64,000 nt of DNA, taken from assembly GCA_030248195.1 (NCBI GenBank), contig JASAND010020705.1:41922-105921 (forward strand). The letters run 5' to 3'. Origin of the DNA: Trissonchulus latispiculum. Taxonomy: Eukaryota; Nematoda; Enoplea; Enoplida; Ironidae. How positions within the stretch are numbered: position 1 is the stretch's first letter; every line of letters begins with the position of its first letter. The notes below the pieces were generated by a model. It saw only the letters and a list, made by a program, of their open reading frames with translations, was not told the DNA's origin and did not search any database. The position numbers and the translations under genes are program-made. Below, one piece after another: positions 13,101-28,200 of this stretch.

Positions 13101-16100
13101 CCATTGAGTTTTTACAATTTTGCTTTTTAAAGCAACTGTCGAACGTTTCTCTATCGTGATATATCTAATTTTCTTGTTTTGGCGTCGAAAACTTGCCATA
13201 TTTGCAGAAAGCAGAAATAAAAAGAGAAAATGAAGCTACATTTTCAAATAAAAATGGCTTCTTAGCTCCAAGTAATGAATGAGTAATAATGGTTCAAAAT
13301 TGATGCTCCAAAGGGAATCACCACCTTAAGCCGAGCTCTACAACTCTAAAATCAGTAACAGTGGCTCGGTTTACAGTGTGGGATATTACCCATTAGGGCA
13401 CTAGTAGCTAGCTGCGCAGCAGCGCAGCATTGAAAATTATGTGTAGCGCTATCTTTATACGTGTGGTGTAAAATATATTCTATTTGATGAAATTGTACAA
13501 CTTGGAGCCATTTTGACATTTGTCTTATTCATGAATGATAAAGATGATTTCTTTTTGGGCTAGCTACGCCAGTAGCACAAAGTATATATAAGAGAGAGAA
13601 AGTGCAGGTTGAGTTCAGTTGTAGTCGGTGTGTCAACGAGGTTGGGGGCCTTTGATCTGTTTTGGGGGTAAGAATTGTTGGGCTAGGTTTAGGTTTCGGG
13701 GAGTGTGTTCATTTTCACTTATCGTGCTCCTTTGTATCTTTGTATCAGTTTTGTATGACCTTTTCAAAGTTAGAGTGAGTATTTTTGTGTATGATTTAGT
13801 AAAGTCTAGCGGTACTTAAGTCTACTAGATTTAGGGACGGTCGCATAGGGCTCACGAGTAACTCTATCTTGATCTACTCGCTAATTTATGATACTCTCGC
13901 CTCTTCTCTCAATCAGCTAGGACTGGATATCACACACTGAGCTCTTACTTGCAATCATTTAGTGAAGTCCGACACAGTTTATTCTAGAGGATATACACAT
14001 ATCTTCACAAATAGTGGCGACCGTGATTTTTCAGTAGATGTCCAAAGTTCTAGCTTTTTCTGAGAAGAAAAGGGAGCACGATAAGCGAGAAAAGCAAAGA
14101 GCACAACTTTGGGGGCTCTTATCATATTTTGACGGACCGGTCGATCTAGATAGAGGGACTCCCATGGCTTCAAAGCAAGGTGTTGCAAAATCGGGGGGTC
14201 GTGGTCGGGGGGTGTCTCCCCCAACGCTAGTCCGGGAGGAACGGCTCCAGGTATTGGAAGGGGGACCCCCAGAAGACCGGAAGGTTATGTCCCTGATATC
14301 CCTCCACAATTATGGGAAGGGCAAAATTCTAAGGCGAAACCTGTCACAGATAGAGGATCAGGGGGGCGTGGGGGACCCTCCCGGATTCCCCCCCCCCACC
14401 CACAAGTTCTCGTCGGACCCAGTCCCAATTGGGGGTTTCTACCTCCACAGCCCCGTCTACATCTTCTGAGGCCCCGTATGGTGGTCATTTAAATAAAACT
14501 TTTGGGGGGGCCAGTGACTCGGTCACAATCTGGGGCTGTTCGCCCCCAAGTTTCGCATTTTGCGGGTTCCCGGTCTCTAACGTCGCAGTCGGGGGTCCCC
14601 AAGTGCTATCAGATGCTACTCCCCCAGAAGTAGTAGTTTCTGGGGAGGAAACTACGGTAAAATCTTTGTCTGGGGGACCAGAACTGCTGCAGACTTCCGA
14701 TTTCCCTCAGGAGGGGCAAATGCTCACTCCCGGCCCCCAATTTGACGCTTTTGATGAATTTTTTGAAATCGATGACTCAGATTCGCAAGACGAGCAACCC
14801 TTGTCAGCTATGCAGAATTATTTGGATTACAGGCGGAAAGATCTCGGTTTGGCGCCAGTCACGGTTTCTGATCTGTTGGGGGGAAAAAGTTCGGGATCAA
14901 AAAGTTCGGGGGAGAAAAGCTCAGGGGAAAATAATCCCGAACCGGTCCTGAACCAAACTTCTGAAAATGACCTGATTCAGTTACAACATCAGCAAGTCCC
15001 TCCCACTCCCGCGAAGTCTGCAGCTGCGGCCCCTCCCCAGGCCCAGGACGATATAGCAGAAAAACCCGACAGAAGATTGGGTGGACATGATCAGAATCTG
15101 GGGGCGCCCGCTCCTTCTCCCCAGGGACGACCTGAATCTTTCGCGCCCGAGTGTCAGTCTCAGTTGCAAAGTACGTCTAATTTTACGCAAGATCAAGGGT
15201 GCAGTTCGGCCTCGTCGTCCCGGGGACAGGTGGGGCAACCCACTTTGGGAGTTCCCAGTCTTGTAAATGGCGCCCAAGGGAGATCACCTAATTTTGGGCA
15301 AAATTCAGGACATGTTTGGTGTCCACCGTCTGCACAGCACCCGCAAGGTACGTTTCAGCGTGCTTCTCCGTCAGGTCAAGCACAGGCCGCCCCAAGTGTT
15401 CGACAACCGGCCCGAATACCGTCGTCTATGCCGGGTTTTTCTCAATCACAGTCCCCTACCCAGCAGCCATTATTACACCTCAGATTGTGCAGCCTGTGCC
15501 GTCTGCGGCACAACCCGGCTATTACACCGTCGATATGTACGGAAATCCAGTATACGTATATAATTCACCGGCACAATTTACTGCTGGAACTGCTGTTGCC
15601 TTACAACCGGCGGCCCATACATACGTACCGGGACCTAGCCAAGCGGTTATGGGTCCGGCGGCGCCAGCTGTAACTCAGACGGTGGAAACCAGTCCACAGA
15701 GCGTTCAAACGTCAGATTTTGTATTGGGAAATTCAAGGGTGGCTTCTGACCCGCCCCCTCCGCCGGATAGGGGGGGCGCCCCCCCGGGTTTTTCTGCACA
15801 GCAGGTCAGTCAAAAGGGGGTTTTTTCCAACAAGGAGGAGCGAGCGACGCCTGCTCGTCACCCAACTCCGGCGACCATGGTGGCCACAGATGCTTCAGTT
15901 TCAGGCCACGATCCGCGCCTCTTTCGTACGTATATTGAAATTCTCCGGGACGTTCCGCAGTTTGACCCAGAATTACTCTATGTTGAAGACTGGCTCCCAC
16001 AATTTGAATCGGCAGTGGAAACGTATCAAATTCCCAAAGATCAGTGGCCTCGTCTTTTATACAGTAAATTGGCGGGTAAGGCTCAAATTTATGCCTCCCG

Positions 16101-19100
16101 TGTGGGTCTTTCTATGATCGATTGATATGATAGTATTTTGAAATTTTTGAAAACTCAGTTTCCTAAACCGCAGTTGTCGTACCAGCAAAAATATACAGCT
16201 TTTGTTAACCGACTTCAACGTCCCGGAGAACACATACGTAAATGTATCTCGGAATTGCAAGCTTTGGCGCTGGATATCTGGAGTGACCCGGCTGACCGGG
16301 AGAAGCACTGTGTCCAGCAGGTCTATGCCGGGGCAAATGACAAGTACGCGGCGTCGCTCGTTCCTTTAGGGGCGTATGGGGAACCGTCTATGGAAGACAT
16401 TTTGCGGGTGATTGACAAACTCGACGCCCGAACCCCACGCCCCACCCCAGGGGATGCATTGTCGTATGACCCCCCAATCTATCATGTGGCATCCTCAGAG
16501 AGAACAGAACCGGGCGGGAGCTCTAACGACCCGTTGGAACAGCTACGTAAGGAATTACAGGATCTTCGGGCACTATGGGAAGAAGGGAAGGATGCACGGC
16601 CTAGATTTGAGGATAAGCGCAAGGATAAGTGCTTCCATTGCGGCAGGAGGGGCCATGATCCTAACAACTGTTGGGACAAATATCCTCAGTTGGCCCCGGC
16701 AGGTTGGAGGGGGCGACCTCTCCCCAGGGAACAGGTAGCCGGAGTTACGCAGTACGTACCAGTCTATCCACAGTTTTGCGCACAGCAGCCGGTTTATCCA
16801 GCTTTACAACCTGCTCCTGTCCCTTTAGCTCTGCCCGCCCCACAGCCTTCTTCGGGTCAGCATGCATATGGTTCACAGTGGGAAGCACCGCCAGCTCAGA
16901 GCACGGGTCAAGTTGTTTCACCTGGTGCAACCGTGCCTGCTTTGCCGGCGCCTTTGGCCCCGGCTCCAGCACCTTCGGTCCGGGGTGTTACTACACAACC
17001 TTTAGCGGCACCGCTGGCCAGGGTTGGGAGTCTCGGTCTCGGTCTCGGTCTCGGTCTCGCCCAAAAGCCGAGACTTGGCCAGTCTCGGTCTCGGTCTCGG
17101 TCTCGCTTCTCGGACCGAGACCGGAAATTTTTAGAAAACATCTAATTTCGGTGAAAATTTTAAATCAATGTTATGAAAATTAACTAACGATGTGCGGAAA
17201 CCGTATGTTTATGTGTTAAAGCCCCCAATACTAGATCTAAGCCTCAAAAACTGGAAGAAACTAAGTTTGAGTTAAAAATTGCAGTCTTGGCTAGTCTCGG
17301 TCTCGGTCTCGGTCTCGGTACCCTGGTCTCGGTCTCGTTCTCGGTCTCGGTCTCGGTGAAATCCGGTCTCGCCCAACCCTGCGCTGGCGCAACATTTTGT
17401 TAGAGGGTCGGACCAGAACGCTGCAAATCCACAGGGGGGCACCCCTCCTCCCCGCGTTTCGGCTCAACAACAGGGGGTTGAACATCTTATAGGGTACGTC
17501 GAGACTGAATCACAGCCTTCGGAGTCACACGTATTTGGGGTAGGTTCTCCAGAAGATACGACTCCCGAACAAATCGTTCAGTCTTTTTCTATGATCCAGT
17601 CAAATTTTACGACGTTGGCAGCTATTCACATGCATACGTATACTCATATGAAAAAGTTCACTGAGGTTTTGAAGAAACAAATTTTTGACTTGGGCCATGC
17701 CATTGCGGACGCGTGGCCAGAAAAACTCGAACGGGAAGATATTTTGGGCTGTGAAGTGACGGTGCCCGAAACTGACGAAGTAGTTCAACCCGTGGAGGAG
17801 GGCCCCGACCCTCCCCCTCTGCTCTCTCTGAATGGGGAATCTCCCTCACCGGCTGTGACGTCTCGGGAGCAGACTGCGGGACTCGCTGTGTCTCAGTCTC
17901 AGGGTGCGGTGGTCGACGCGGCCTCTGGGACTGGGACCTGTGGGGGCGCGTCTGGGTGTGAGGCCGATCCACCATCCAGACCCGCCCCGGGAGGCGTGTC
18001 AGCTCCGGAAAAGCCCCTCCATTCCTTGGTGGTTGTGCCCAATTCCATTTCTGATTTGCAGTCTGAAGCTGTTTTAGCTGCTGGGGACAATACACCAGCA
18101 GTTATGATCAATATTAAGGGCCAATATTTGATGGCTATTGTAGATTCGGGTGCCTCTATTTCAATTATCAGTCAGGGAGGCTTAGATCGTCTTTTGAGAG
18201 CAGGAGCAGATATTGTGGTTCAATTCCCAGACGCCATTAGGGCTAGAACTTCGGGGGATACTCCACTACGTATCGAAGGAAAAGTTTACATCCCTTTCGA
18301 AGTGGGCGGAATACAATTTGGGTGGCATTTCCATCTAGCTCCGCAGTTCTATCGTGATATTTTGCTTGGGACTGATTTTCTGAAAGCTTATAGTTGGGAT
18401 ATTATTTTCTCTGAGAATCGTGTTAGTATGAACGGATTGAGGCTCAAAATGCTCACTCCTGAGGAAATTCGGGCTGAATGGGACTTGGGTGACGCAATGG
18501 CTTTTGCTGTGGTTTTGGCCATTGATGTACAAATTCCTCCGTCCACGGAGAAATGGGCGAAGGCCCGTATCTCCTCTACCCTCGCTGATCCTCTATACTT
18601 TTTTGAGCCGTTTGACTCTTTTATTGACGATAATAAAGTTTTGCCCTATGCTGGGGTAGTGGAAGTACAAGATCATTTTTTCGAATTTCTATTGGTCAAT
18701 CCCACAAATTCTCCAATTTCAATTTCACGATCTACGGTTGTGGGGTCTGTGGTCCCCACCTCAGACTATGCTTCTGAAGGTTCAAACTTTTCAAAACCTT
18801 TGGTGGTCTCTCAAGCTCGTGTCTCTCAGGACCCTTATATCCATGATATGGTCTTTGCAGTCGATGACAATTTGGGTGTCCCTCCCCCTCATGTTCCTTC
18901 AGCTCTCACGTATAAGTTGGCCACCGATTCAGCTTTTGAAGATGATAGCGTTTTTTCTCTTGCCTTCTGGCCAACAGAGGATCCACCTCAAAAAGAGGGG
19001 GTAGCCCTGAGTCTACCCCAAAAAGAGGGGGTAGGTGTGAACCTACCCCAAAAAGGGGGGGGGGTAAAGGCAGTAAAATGCCCTATGGCTGAAATTCTTC

Positions 19101-22100
19101 CGATTGATGCTTGTGAGGACCAAGACGAACTCCCAGAAGTGAAATCTGCTCAAAAGGGGTAACAGCTCCACCCGAACCCCCCGACCCTCCCTTAACCAGT
19201 GATTCGAGCTTGGGAGATTGCGGGGAGAAAGTTTTGAAATCGTGTCTTCTACAGGGGGAGGATCTCTCTCCTGTTGCAGAAGGCCATGTCTGGGATTACC
19301 TCTTGTTTCTGTGACAGTTTTAGATGAAGTTCAAGTTTGGGTAGAAGACCAGCCGGTTTTTCGGCTACGGGAGGAGTCAGAAACTCTTTTGGCTCCTCCC
19401 TCTTCTAATTTGGCCTTGTACGGGGGGAAGGTTGGCCACAGGAGGTGAGGGGGGTCGACCCCGCCCTCCTGGAGTCTCCTTCGTTTTCTTCGGCGGCTCA
19501 ACTTGCGCCCGGGTTCGACCGGACCAGTTTAGCCGCTGAACCTCCGTCCGAGGATCATCCCGAACTTACCTTTTCAAGTCTAAGTTATCCCGAACTTTCT
19601 ACCCCGAACTTAGTCCATCCCGATCTTATGACTTCTGTACAAAATTTTTCTGTATCTGATACAAGTCTCTCTCAAACTGCGAATGATAACTGGCACCATT
19701 ATTATGTATCCCTCAAGGCACATCCTGGTGAGCACGGGTATATACGTATTCCGTGGCCTGACCTTTTTTCCGGCACTATCTTGGAACATACGTATATACG
19801 TACTCAACCAGAAAGTCAGCTGGCAAGTCCCGTCTCGGGGGACTCCGCGGTGCCCCTCTCAGATTTACAGGTACGTGCTCTCTTGAACAGCAAGATTCAG
19901 CTACATAATTGTTGTTTGACTCGGCGTAATCAGCGACGGTTACGCCTAATGATTTTGAATTTTCCTTAAATTTGGGATGCAGCTGGGGGCTTCGGTAAAA
20001 CGGACATCGACTATCACTATATTGAGATTGAGCCTGGCAAGCGCCCAATAAAAGCTCGGGCCTATAAAGTAAACCCGGCGCAAAAGAAAATTATTGATGA
20101 GAAGTTGGCAGCCTGGCTAGAACAGGAGTTGATTCAACCCTCTCGTAGCCCATGGGCCTCCCCCATCATTTTGGTTGCGAAAAAGGACGGGGATTGGAGG
20201 TTGTGTGTTGATTATAGAAAACTCAATGCGGTCACAAAAAAGGACTGCTACCCCATCCCATATATTACAGGTCTTTTTGAGAGCATGCAGGCCTCGCACG
20301 CAGTGATTTTCAAAAAGTAGGAAAAAAGTAGGAAGAAAATTTCAAAAAAGTAGGAAAAAGTAGGAAATAAAAGTAGGAATTTGAGTAAAAAAGTAGGAAT
20401 TTTTCCAGGCTAAACTGCATTCCACGAACCTTAATTGCAATGCATACAATCAGCAAAATACTCAATGAGGGAAGATCGATCAAGGAATGCGCACTAATAA
20501 ATGGTACTTCCTGCAGGCGGATCTTTTGCGCTTCCCCCCCCAGCTCTAACTTTTGATTTTTTTGACAAATAACTTTGAAATTAGGTGTGGGTGCATGCTG
20601 GAGGCTAATGAATTCAAAAATTAAAAAATTTTAAAAAACTTAAAATTTTAGTTTGGTAAGTTCAAAAGGTTTTTTGCTTTGCAAAAATGAAAAAAATTTT
20701 GCTCAAAACTTTGCAAAACAGGGGTTTTCTGGGCTGCTGAGCAGGAATCTGAAATCCGTGTTTCGATTCAGCTTTTCGTTAGCTCAGTACATATAAGCTA
20801 AAGTTGTAAGCTTAACATGTAAGCTTATACTGAGCTAACGAAGGAATCGAAAAACGATTTCAGTTTCGCACTCAGCGCCCCAGAAAACCCTGTATGCAAG
20901 TTTTCAGCAAATTTTTTTCAAAAAACTTTTGGTTCCCCTTGGTCCCCCCTTACCAAACTAAAATTTTACCAAACTAAAATTTTAAGTTTTTAAAATTTTA
21001 ATTTTTGAATTCACCAGCCTCCAAAGATCGCTGCGCGCAAAACATCCCTGCAACCAAAGGTCACGGTTATTCCCAGTAAAGTTGAAGGCCTTAATCCTGG
21101 AGGAGGCGACTAAGGTTTTTATTTAGGCCATAGCTAAGGCCATGGCCGAAAGTTTAGAACCGATGGCCTGAAGAATTGTGGCGTTGAGGCCACCTGGCCT
21201 AAATTTTTTGACAACTCAGTCAAATTTTATTGGTCTTTAATTAAAAACAGTGGTGTATATTTCGAATAAAATGGTTTTTACTTCCTAAAAATTTCTGGAC
21301 TGCGCCAGCTAGTTACGTCCTCTACTTGGATATACTTAGTTACTAATGACCATTCAAGTTTTGATTTCGTCACAATAATGAAACAACTGCGCACAACCTA
21401 AAAATTAGCGAAATTATATACATATATACATGGCCTAAATTTTTGGGAGACGACCTAAAAATCTTTGTCGTTGAGGCCATTTGGCCTAAAGGTCGGAAAA
21501 AAGGTCGTAGGAGTAAGCCAGCTTATTGGAGAATCCGATTTGGCATTTCCCATGTTTAGGACGCAACAGAAAGCTTAGATGAGATCTCCCACATACGTAT
21601 ATACAGCAAAATTTATCAAATTTTCCAATTTCTACAATATATTATAAATGTTTAAAAAGTTCCGGCTTTCCAAATTTTTGTGGAAGTTTCACTACTTCAG
21701 CACAAATGTACAGATTAGCATCAACATAACTTTTTAAGGACAACACAGAGGTGGCACTTTTTCAAAATACAAACAATGTTCTGTTTGACTCATCCATATA
21801 TTTTCGTAGAATTATTGCATAAAAAACTTCAAACAAAAAACTAGCCAGATTATTCTTGCCAGGTTTGCGTCAGAGACTTTTTCCAAAATCGGACCTGTGC
21901 ATTTCAGTGTGTTTCTAAAAATGTGTTTTATTTTCCAGAAAATTGATTTTTTTCGCTACTTTACCGCGCAACAATTTTTTCTACATACAGCATAGTCCTG
22001 GCCACTCTCACCCCCGAGATGAAAGCGGACAGGCAGTGACTTGTAGTGCAAATTGGAAAATTGGCGCGCTAATCATGTCAGAAAATATTTCGGGAAAGAC

Positions 22101-22222
22101 ACAAGGGGGTCCGCAGGCCCCAGATGTTGAGGAAATTTTAAAAAATCACTATATAAAAAATCTACAATGGCAATGTTTAATATGTTATTTTAATGAAGTC
22201 AGTTTAAAAGTGCGCAATTTAA

Positions 22223-22255
<33 letters not shown>

Positions 22256-22264
22256 CATATATAC

Positions 22265-22295
<31 letters not shown>

Positions 22296-25200
22296 CTATC
22301 TCGACATTTTCAGCACAAAATAAAGAATAAACTTCAGGGCAAGTTAGGTAAACGAGTCTTCAATAGAATTTCAAAACCACGAATGCGCCGCAGGCGAAAA
22401 TTTTTTCCAGAGAACTTATTTCAGTTCGAACTTTTTAAACAAATTTCCAAATTTTTGCAATTTTAACCGTTTTTCTAAGAAAAATTATGAGTTCCAGCAA
22501 AAAGTAGGAAAAAGTAGGAATTTTCAACTAAAAGTAGGAAAAAAGTAGGAGGTGAAGAAAAAGTAGGAAAAAAGTAGGAAAAGTAGGAAGCGTGCGACCA
22601 CTGGCATTGACATTCTATTTTTTCAAAGTTAGATCTTGCGTCGGGTTTTCATCAGATTCCGATTTACCCTCCGGATAGGGAAAAAACGGCTTTTATCACT
22701 CATTCAGGACTTTATGAATTTAAAGTCATGCCGTTTGGGCTTTGCAATGCCCCTAGTACGTTTCAACGCATTATTGACAGAATCATGGAGGGATTTATAG
22801 TGTATATCGACGATGTCCTCGTTACCTCGGCCACCCAGTTGGATCACTTGAAGCGACTTTTGGAGGTTTTCCTCCGCTGTTCAAGGGAGCATGTCCTACT
22901 GAAACTTTCCAAATGCGAATTTGGGCGGTCTGAAATGGCCTTTTTGGGGCATATTCTATCTGCTTTTGGTATTTCGACTGATCCCGAAAAAGTACGGGTT
23001 GTCAAACGTTTTCCAGCGCCTAAATCTGTGAAAGATGTGCAAAGTTTTTTGGGTTTAGCTGGCTATTACCGTCGTTTTGTCCCAAACTTTTCCAAAATTG
23101 CAAGTCCTATTGTCGCCCTTCTGAAAAAGGACCGAGAATTCATTTGGGACGCAGCCTGCCAGCTGGCCTTTGAAACACTCAAAGAGAAACTTACCACGGC
23201 ACCGGTTCTCATGTATCCGGACTTTGCAAAACCGTTAACGTTGGCAACTGACGCTTGCCATTATGGTATAGGGGCTGTCCTCCAACAACTTGATGACAAG
23301 CAAAAACTCCATCCTATTGCATATGCTGCTCGCGCGCTTGCTCCTGCGGAGAAAAATTATACTACAACTGAGTTGGAAGGTTTAGCGGTCTTTTTTGGTG
23401 TGTCCTATTTTCAACATTATCTTATTTTACAGAATTTTGATGTAATTACGGATCACCAAGCTTTGGAGTACATGTTCAGTGGAGAGCCTAAGTCCAAAGC
23501 TGCAGCGGGTCGGACAGCTCGGTGGGTGTCTTTTCTTCGTGGTTTCAAATTTCGGGTTATCCATCGCCCAGGAATTACTAATGGGGCCCCGGATGCATTG
23601 TCTAGAAACCCCCCACCTTGGGAGGAGGCAGGGTCTTTTGCTGACCATCCACGAATCCAAGATATTTTTGTGGGGTCAATTATTGAAGATGTTCTCGAGG
23701 AAGAAGCTCCTGAGGAGGGCGTGAATGCCCCCCGCCCTACCGCTGCAGCTATGGCGGTCTGGAAAAAGGCTCTACAGCAAGATCAGTTTACCAAGGCAAT
23801 TATAGATTTTTTAGAGAAAAAGCAATTTCCAGCTGACGCAAACTTTGCTACATTTTTGCGCAAACATTCGAGCGAATTTTTTCTGGAGGAGGGTGTCCTA
23901 TACCGTCTTGGCAAATCTAAACGTCAGGAACGCCCAAAATTGATCGTTGTCCCCGAAAATTGTTATACGTACGTATTGGATGAATGTCACAAAGACCTGG
24001 GTGGGTGCCACAATGGACGGTCCAAGATGTATGGGTTTTTGAGCCTCAAATACCACTGGCCCACCATGAGTAAGGACATTGGAGTCTACATTAGCCGGTG
24101 TCGGGTATCTGCGGCTTGCAATCCGGGGCCCTCCAAACCTCAGGCATATCTGAAGGCGTTCACCCCGGTCGAAGCTCCTTTTGAGAGGTTGAGCATGGAT
24201 GTGATGCATGCTCCTCTCTCAAAAGCAGGAAATTCTAGAGTGTTGGTGGTGGTCGATTTTTTCTCACGTTGGGGTTGGGCATTCGCCATGCCAAACGAAC
24301 AGACTCTTACTATTGCACGAATTTTTGCAGAACAGATAATTGCGGTTCATGGGGCCCCCCGTGAGGTTCTAACCGATAGGGGCACCCCCTTTTGCTCACA
24401 TCTTATGGATGAATTGTGTAAATTGATGGGCACCAAAAAGGTACGTACTACAGCTTATCACCCAGAATCTAACGGGGCGTGTGAAAGACTTAACGGTACC
24501 TTGAAACGGATGCTTCGAAAATGTCTTTTGGCCTATGAACGGGGGTGGGATGAGCTCCTCCCTTGGCTTCTGTTTGCTTATCGCGCAGTCCCACATGCTT
24601 CGACCGGGGAATCGCCTTACTATGTCTTGTTTGGTCGTGACCCCCGGCTTTTTTCGGATAATTTTTTGACAACGCCTATACCTCGAATTAGTGACTTTTT
24701 ACCATCATATGTAGATGAACTTCGTGCTCGTATGCGGCATATTCGGAAAATTTTGAATGATTATATTGCGCAGGTTCAGAAAAAACGCAAAGATAAATAT
24801 GATTCGAAAGTCAAACCTATTGCGTACAAAGAAGGCATGATGGTTTGGAAGGACGTTACCAAGGCAAATATTTCGAAGGGGGCAAGCCGCAAATACCTCC
24901 CGGCGTTTGAGGGGCCGTTTCGCGTCCTTAAAGTCATTTCTCCTACCAATTGTCAAATTCAGTCCACTCTCAAGAGCGACGCCCCCCCTGAAACAGTTCA
25001 CGTAAATAGGCTCAAGCCTTTTCTCACAGAGTTACTCCCCGACCAATGATATTGTGTATTGTTTTGTTGTGTTTTTGCCTCTAACTGTAGTACATATGAG
25101 CTTCACATAACTGATCTCAATAATTTTTGTTTTCTCACAAACACTCATTGATTTGTAACTTTTGTTATTGTACATACGTATATGTTTGTGTCTATGTTTA

Positions 25201-28200
25201 GGTTTGCATTTGGGTTTTTTCTCCCAGTGCTGTGATTTTTCTGTTTATTTCAGGAATTCCTTGGTTAGTTTTGCCACATATTTTAGGACTCTTTTTATAA
25301 TACACAGCTGTACGTATAGCAAATCTTTGGGGGTTTGGACATTTTTTCTTTGTTTGATAAATTTAGTTTTTAAATTTAGTTTTTCAGTCTTCACGTGGGT
25401 ATTTTCGTAGCGCACATGTTTGCTAGATTTCTGGGGTTTATTCCCTTTTAAAGTCTAATGGTTGTACTAGATTTAAATTTCACCTTCAAGTCTTTTTTCC
25501 TTGATATCTATAAACTTTCCTTCTTTTTCCCCCTTTTTGTTGCGCTATTATACGTATATAAGTTTTTACATACGTATATGTTTTTTAGTCAGTTGTTCGT
25601 ACTGCCACTACTGCTGGGTTAGCTTGCTAAGGTGACCTCTACCTATGCGTTATGTCACTCCCTCGGGTCCCGGTACTAAGAGTTGTCACCAGCCCAGGTT
25701 GTGCCACCAAGACTGAAATCTATCAACTTTGCTGCTGCCTGTAATTTTGTTTCAGGAAGCCGATGGGTACAACCTTGGACTGTGCCTTCAAAATGGGGGA
25801 GGATCCCCGGATCCGCCTGGGTGCAATTACCCCTTCTGTCCCTTGGTTCAGGGTATTACCGGACCTTACATGGACAGTTTTCCCAGTGGTGTGTGCAGCT
25901 GCGCATCTGCCTAGCTCTCCTAATGCTCTGTCTCCTATCAGGTGATAGGGAAATCACCTGGGGTGTTCACCGTGCCTATCAGGTTGCAAGGCTAGCCGGG
26001 ATGGCTGGTCCTTAACGGTTATGCTGAGCCGGTTAGCGGTAGCTGCAGAAGGGGCAACGGCTCCGTGATGCCTTTCTTTATCCCCTGGTATCCATGCTAT
26101 ATGGAAAACTCTCTTAACTCTTTTCTTGAGGATTCCTCCTCAACATTTTCTGGTTTCGATGACAACGACATTCAGACTACGGTTGCAGTCCTCGAATCCC
26201 TTGACCAGGGATATGCAATAGATGATACTGACCATCCCAACTCCAGCTCCTCCTCATCCCCCTTCTCCGGCTTCGACGACGACGACGTAGCTGTGTCTGA
26301 AGCAGTGTTGGCTGCGATGGACCTGGCTGACGACGCAAGAGAACTGCCCAGAGTCTCCAATATCACGGTCTGGTTTACCAACATTCGAGGAATTCAGTCA
26401 AATTTTGACTCACTACGCCATCGCGTGGCCTGTGCGAAGGAACCCCCTGACATTATTGCTCTAAACGAAACATTTATCAACCCCAAAACCACTCCAGAAT
26501 CCGCCTATCGAATCCATGGCTACGTGAGCGAGCGGCGTGACAGGACCCGCCAGGGTGGCGGAAATCTTATTTATTTAAGGGAAGGCTTGCCTGCAACCAT
26601 CCTATGCCATTCCAAAACATTTGAGTACTCCTGGATCAAACTGCGAACCCGGCAGAGCCAGCACGTCCTTGCCTTTTGCTATCGCCCACCGGATAACCGA
26701 ACCGAGATCTTCGATGCCCTTGATCGGGACATTGATGCATATGCACTCCAATATCCGGGTGCCCGGTTCTCTGTCTTCGGGGACCTCAATTCCCACCATG
26801 CTGACTGGATCGGCCATAGTCGAGTGACAAATCGTGCTGGATTAAAATGCCGTTCATTTGCATTAGTAAATAATCTGGTACAAATCGTCACAGCCCCCAC
26901 CCGTCACGCCAGAAATGCGTCTGTTCTGGACCTTTTTCTCACTGACTCGCCTGATTTTCTATTTGTTGGCTGCAGTGCCCCGCTGGGCACTTCGGACCAT
27001 TGCCTAGTCACTGTGAAGCTAACGGATGTCTACGAACTAAATGCGCGACCGCCCAAGCTTGTCAGATCCTATAACAACGCCGACTGGTTAGGAATGAGGT
27101 CATTCCTGGCTGGTAGGCCCTGGTCTGCCGTTGTCAGCGGCTCTAGTGACAATGCTTGGTCCAACTTAGCCGCTGAGATCCTTCTGGCTATTGACCTCTT
27201 TGTCCCACTCAAAACCATCTCGCCGTCACGCAGCAAGGGTTTCTTTGACGCGGAGCTATTCAGAGCCCTGAAGCGTAAACAGCTGGCTTGGGACAGATGG
27301 AAAAGGACGCCAACCAGTGAACTGCGTGACATTTACAAAGAAGCTAGAAATAGGTACAACATCCTGCTTAGGCAGAAGAAGCGTGCTCACGCATCATCGG
27401 TCGCCGAAAGTATCAGCGGATGTAGGGGACGAAAATGGTGGAATTTAGTCAATGACGTCCTGGTGCGGAATCCTAAATCTACCATAGGACCCTTGGAATT
27501 CAACAATACCGTGCTAGTGAGCCCAGTCGCCAAGGCCGAAGCTCTCAACTCAAGTTTTGCCAGAAAAGCCAGGTGCCCTGATCCAGACAGACCAGTTCCT
27601 CAGATTGCTCCGGAACCCAACCACGCATTCAACACCTTCCGATTCCGACCCCGGCGGGTTGCCAAAATTCTGCGTGGCCTGGACACTACGAAATCTCCTG
27701 GCTTGGACGGCATTCCTGCGGTTGTGTTGAAACTGTGTTGGCGTGAACTATCTAAGCCCTTATCAGACCTATTCAACCTGTCTATGGAAACCGGTATTGT
27801 CCCTACTGCTTGGAAGTCAGCCAAAATAATACCGGTGTACAAAAAGGGCAGCCGGACTTGCCCTGACAACTATCGCCCAATTGCCCTGCTGCCAGTTGTG
27901 TCGAAGGTCATGGAGAGTTACATCGCCTTCGAACTGAACAAATACCTGGAAGCGCACTCTCTGCTCTCCGAAGACCAATATGGCTTCCGGAAGCATCGTT
28001 CCACCCTTCACCCACTTCTCCTGATCTCACAGACGCTCTCTAATGCGCTAGACACTGGCAATGAGGGCCGTATTGTGGCCCTGGACATCAAAGCAGCCTT
28101 TGACACGGTCTGGCATAAGGGTCTCCTCTGGAAGCTGGCTCGGTGTGGTATCCAAGGCCCCCTACTGACCTGGCTACGCAGCTACCTGACTGACCGCTTA

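Noticed and set aside
12981..13199. ORF similar to one at 57166-57360 as a conserved protein
   Set aside because: Both lie in copies of the same MITE; similarity is explained by repeat homology.
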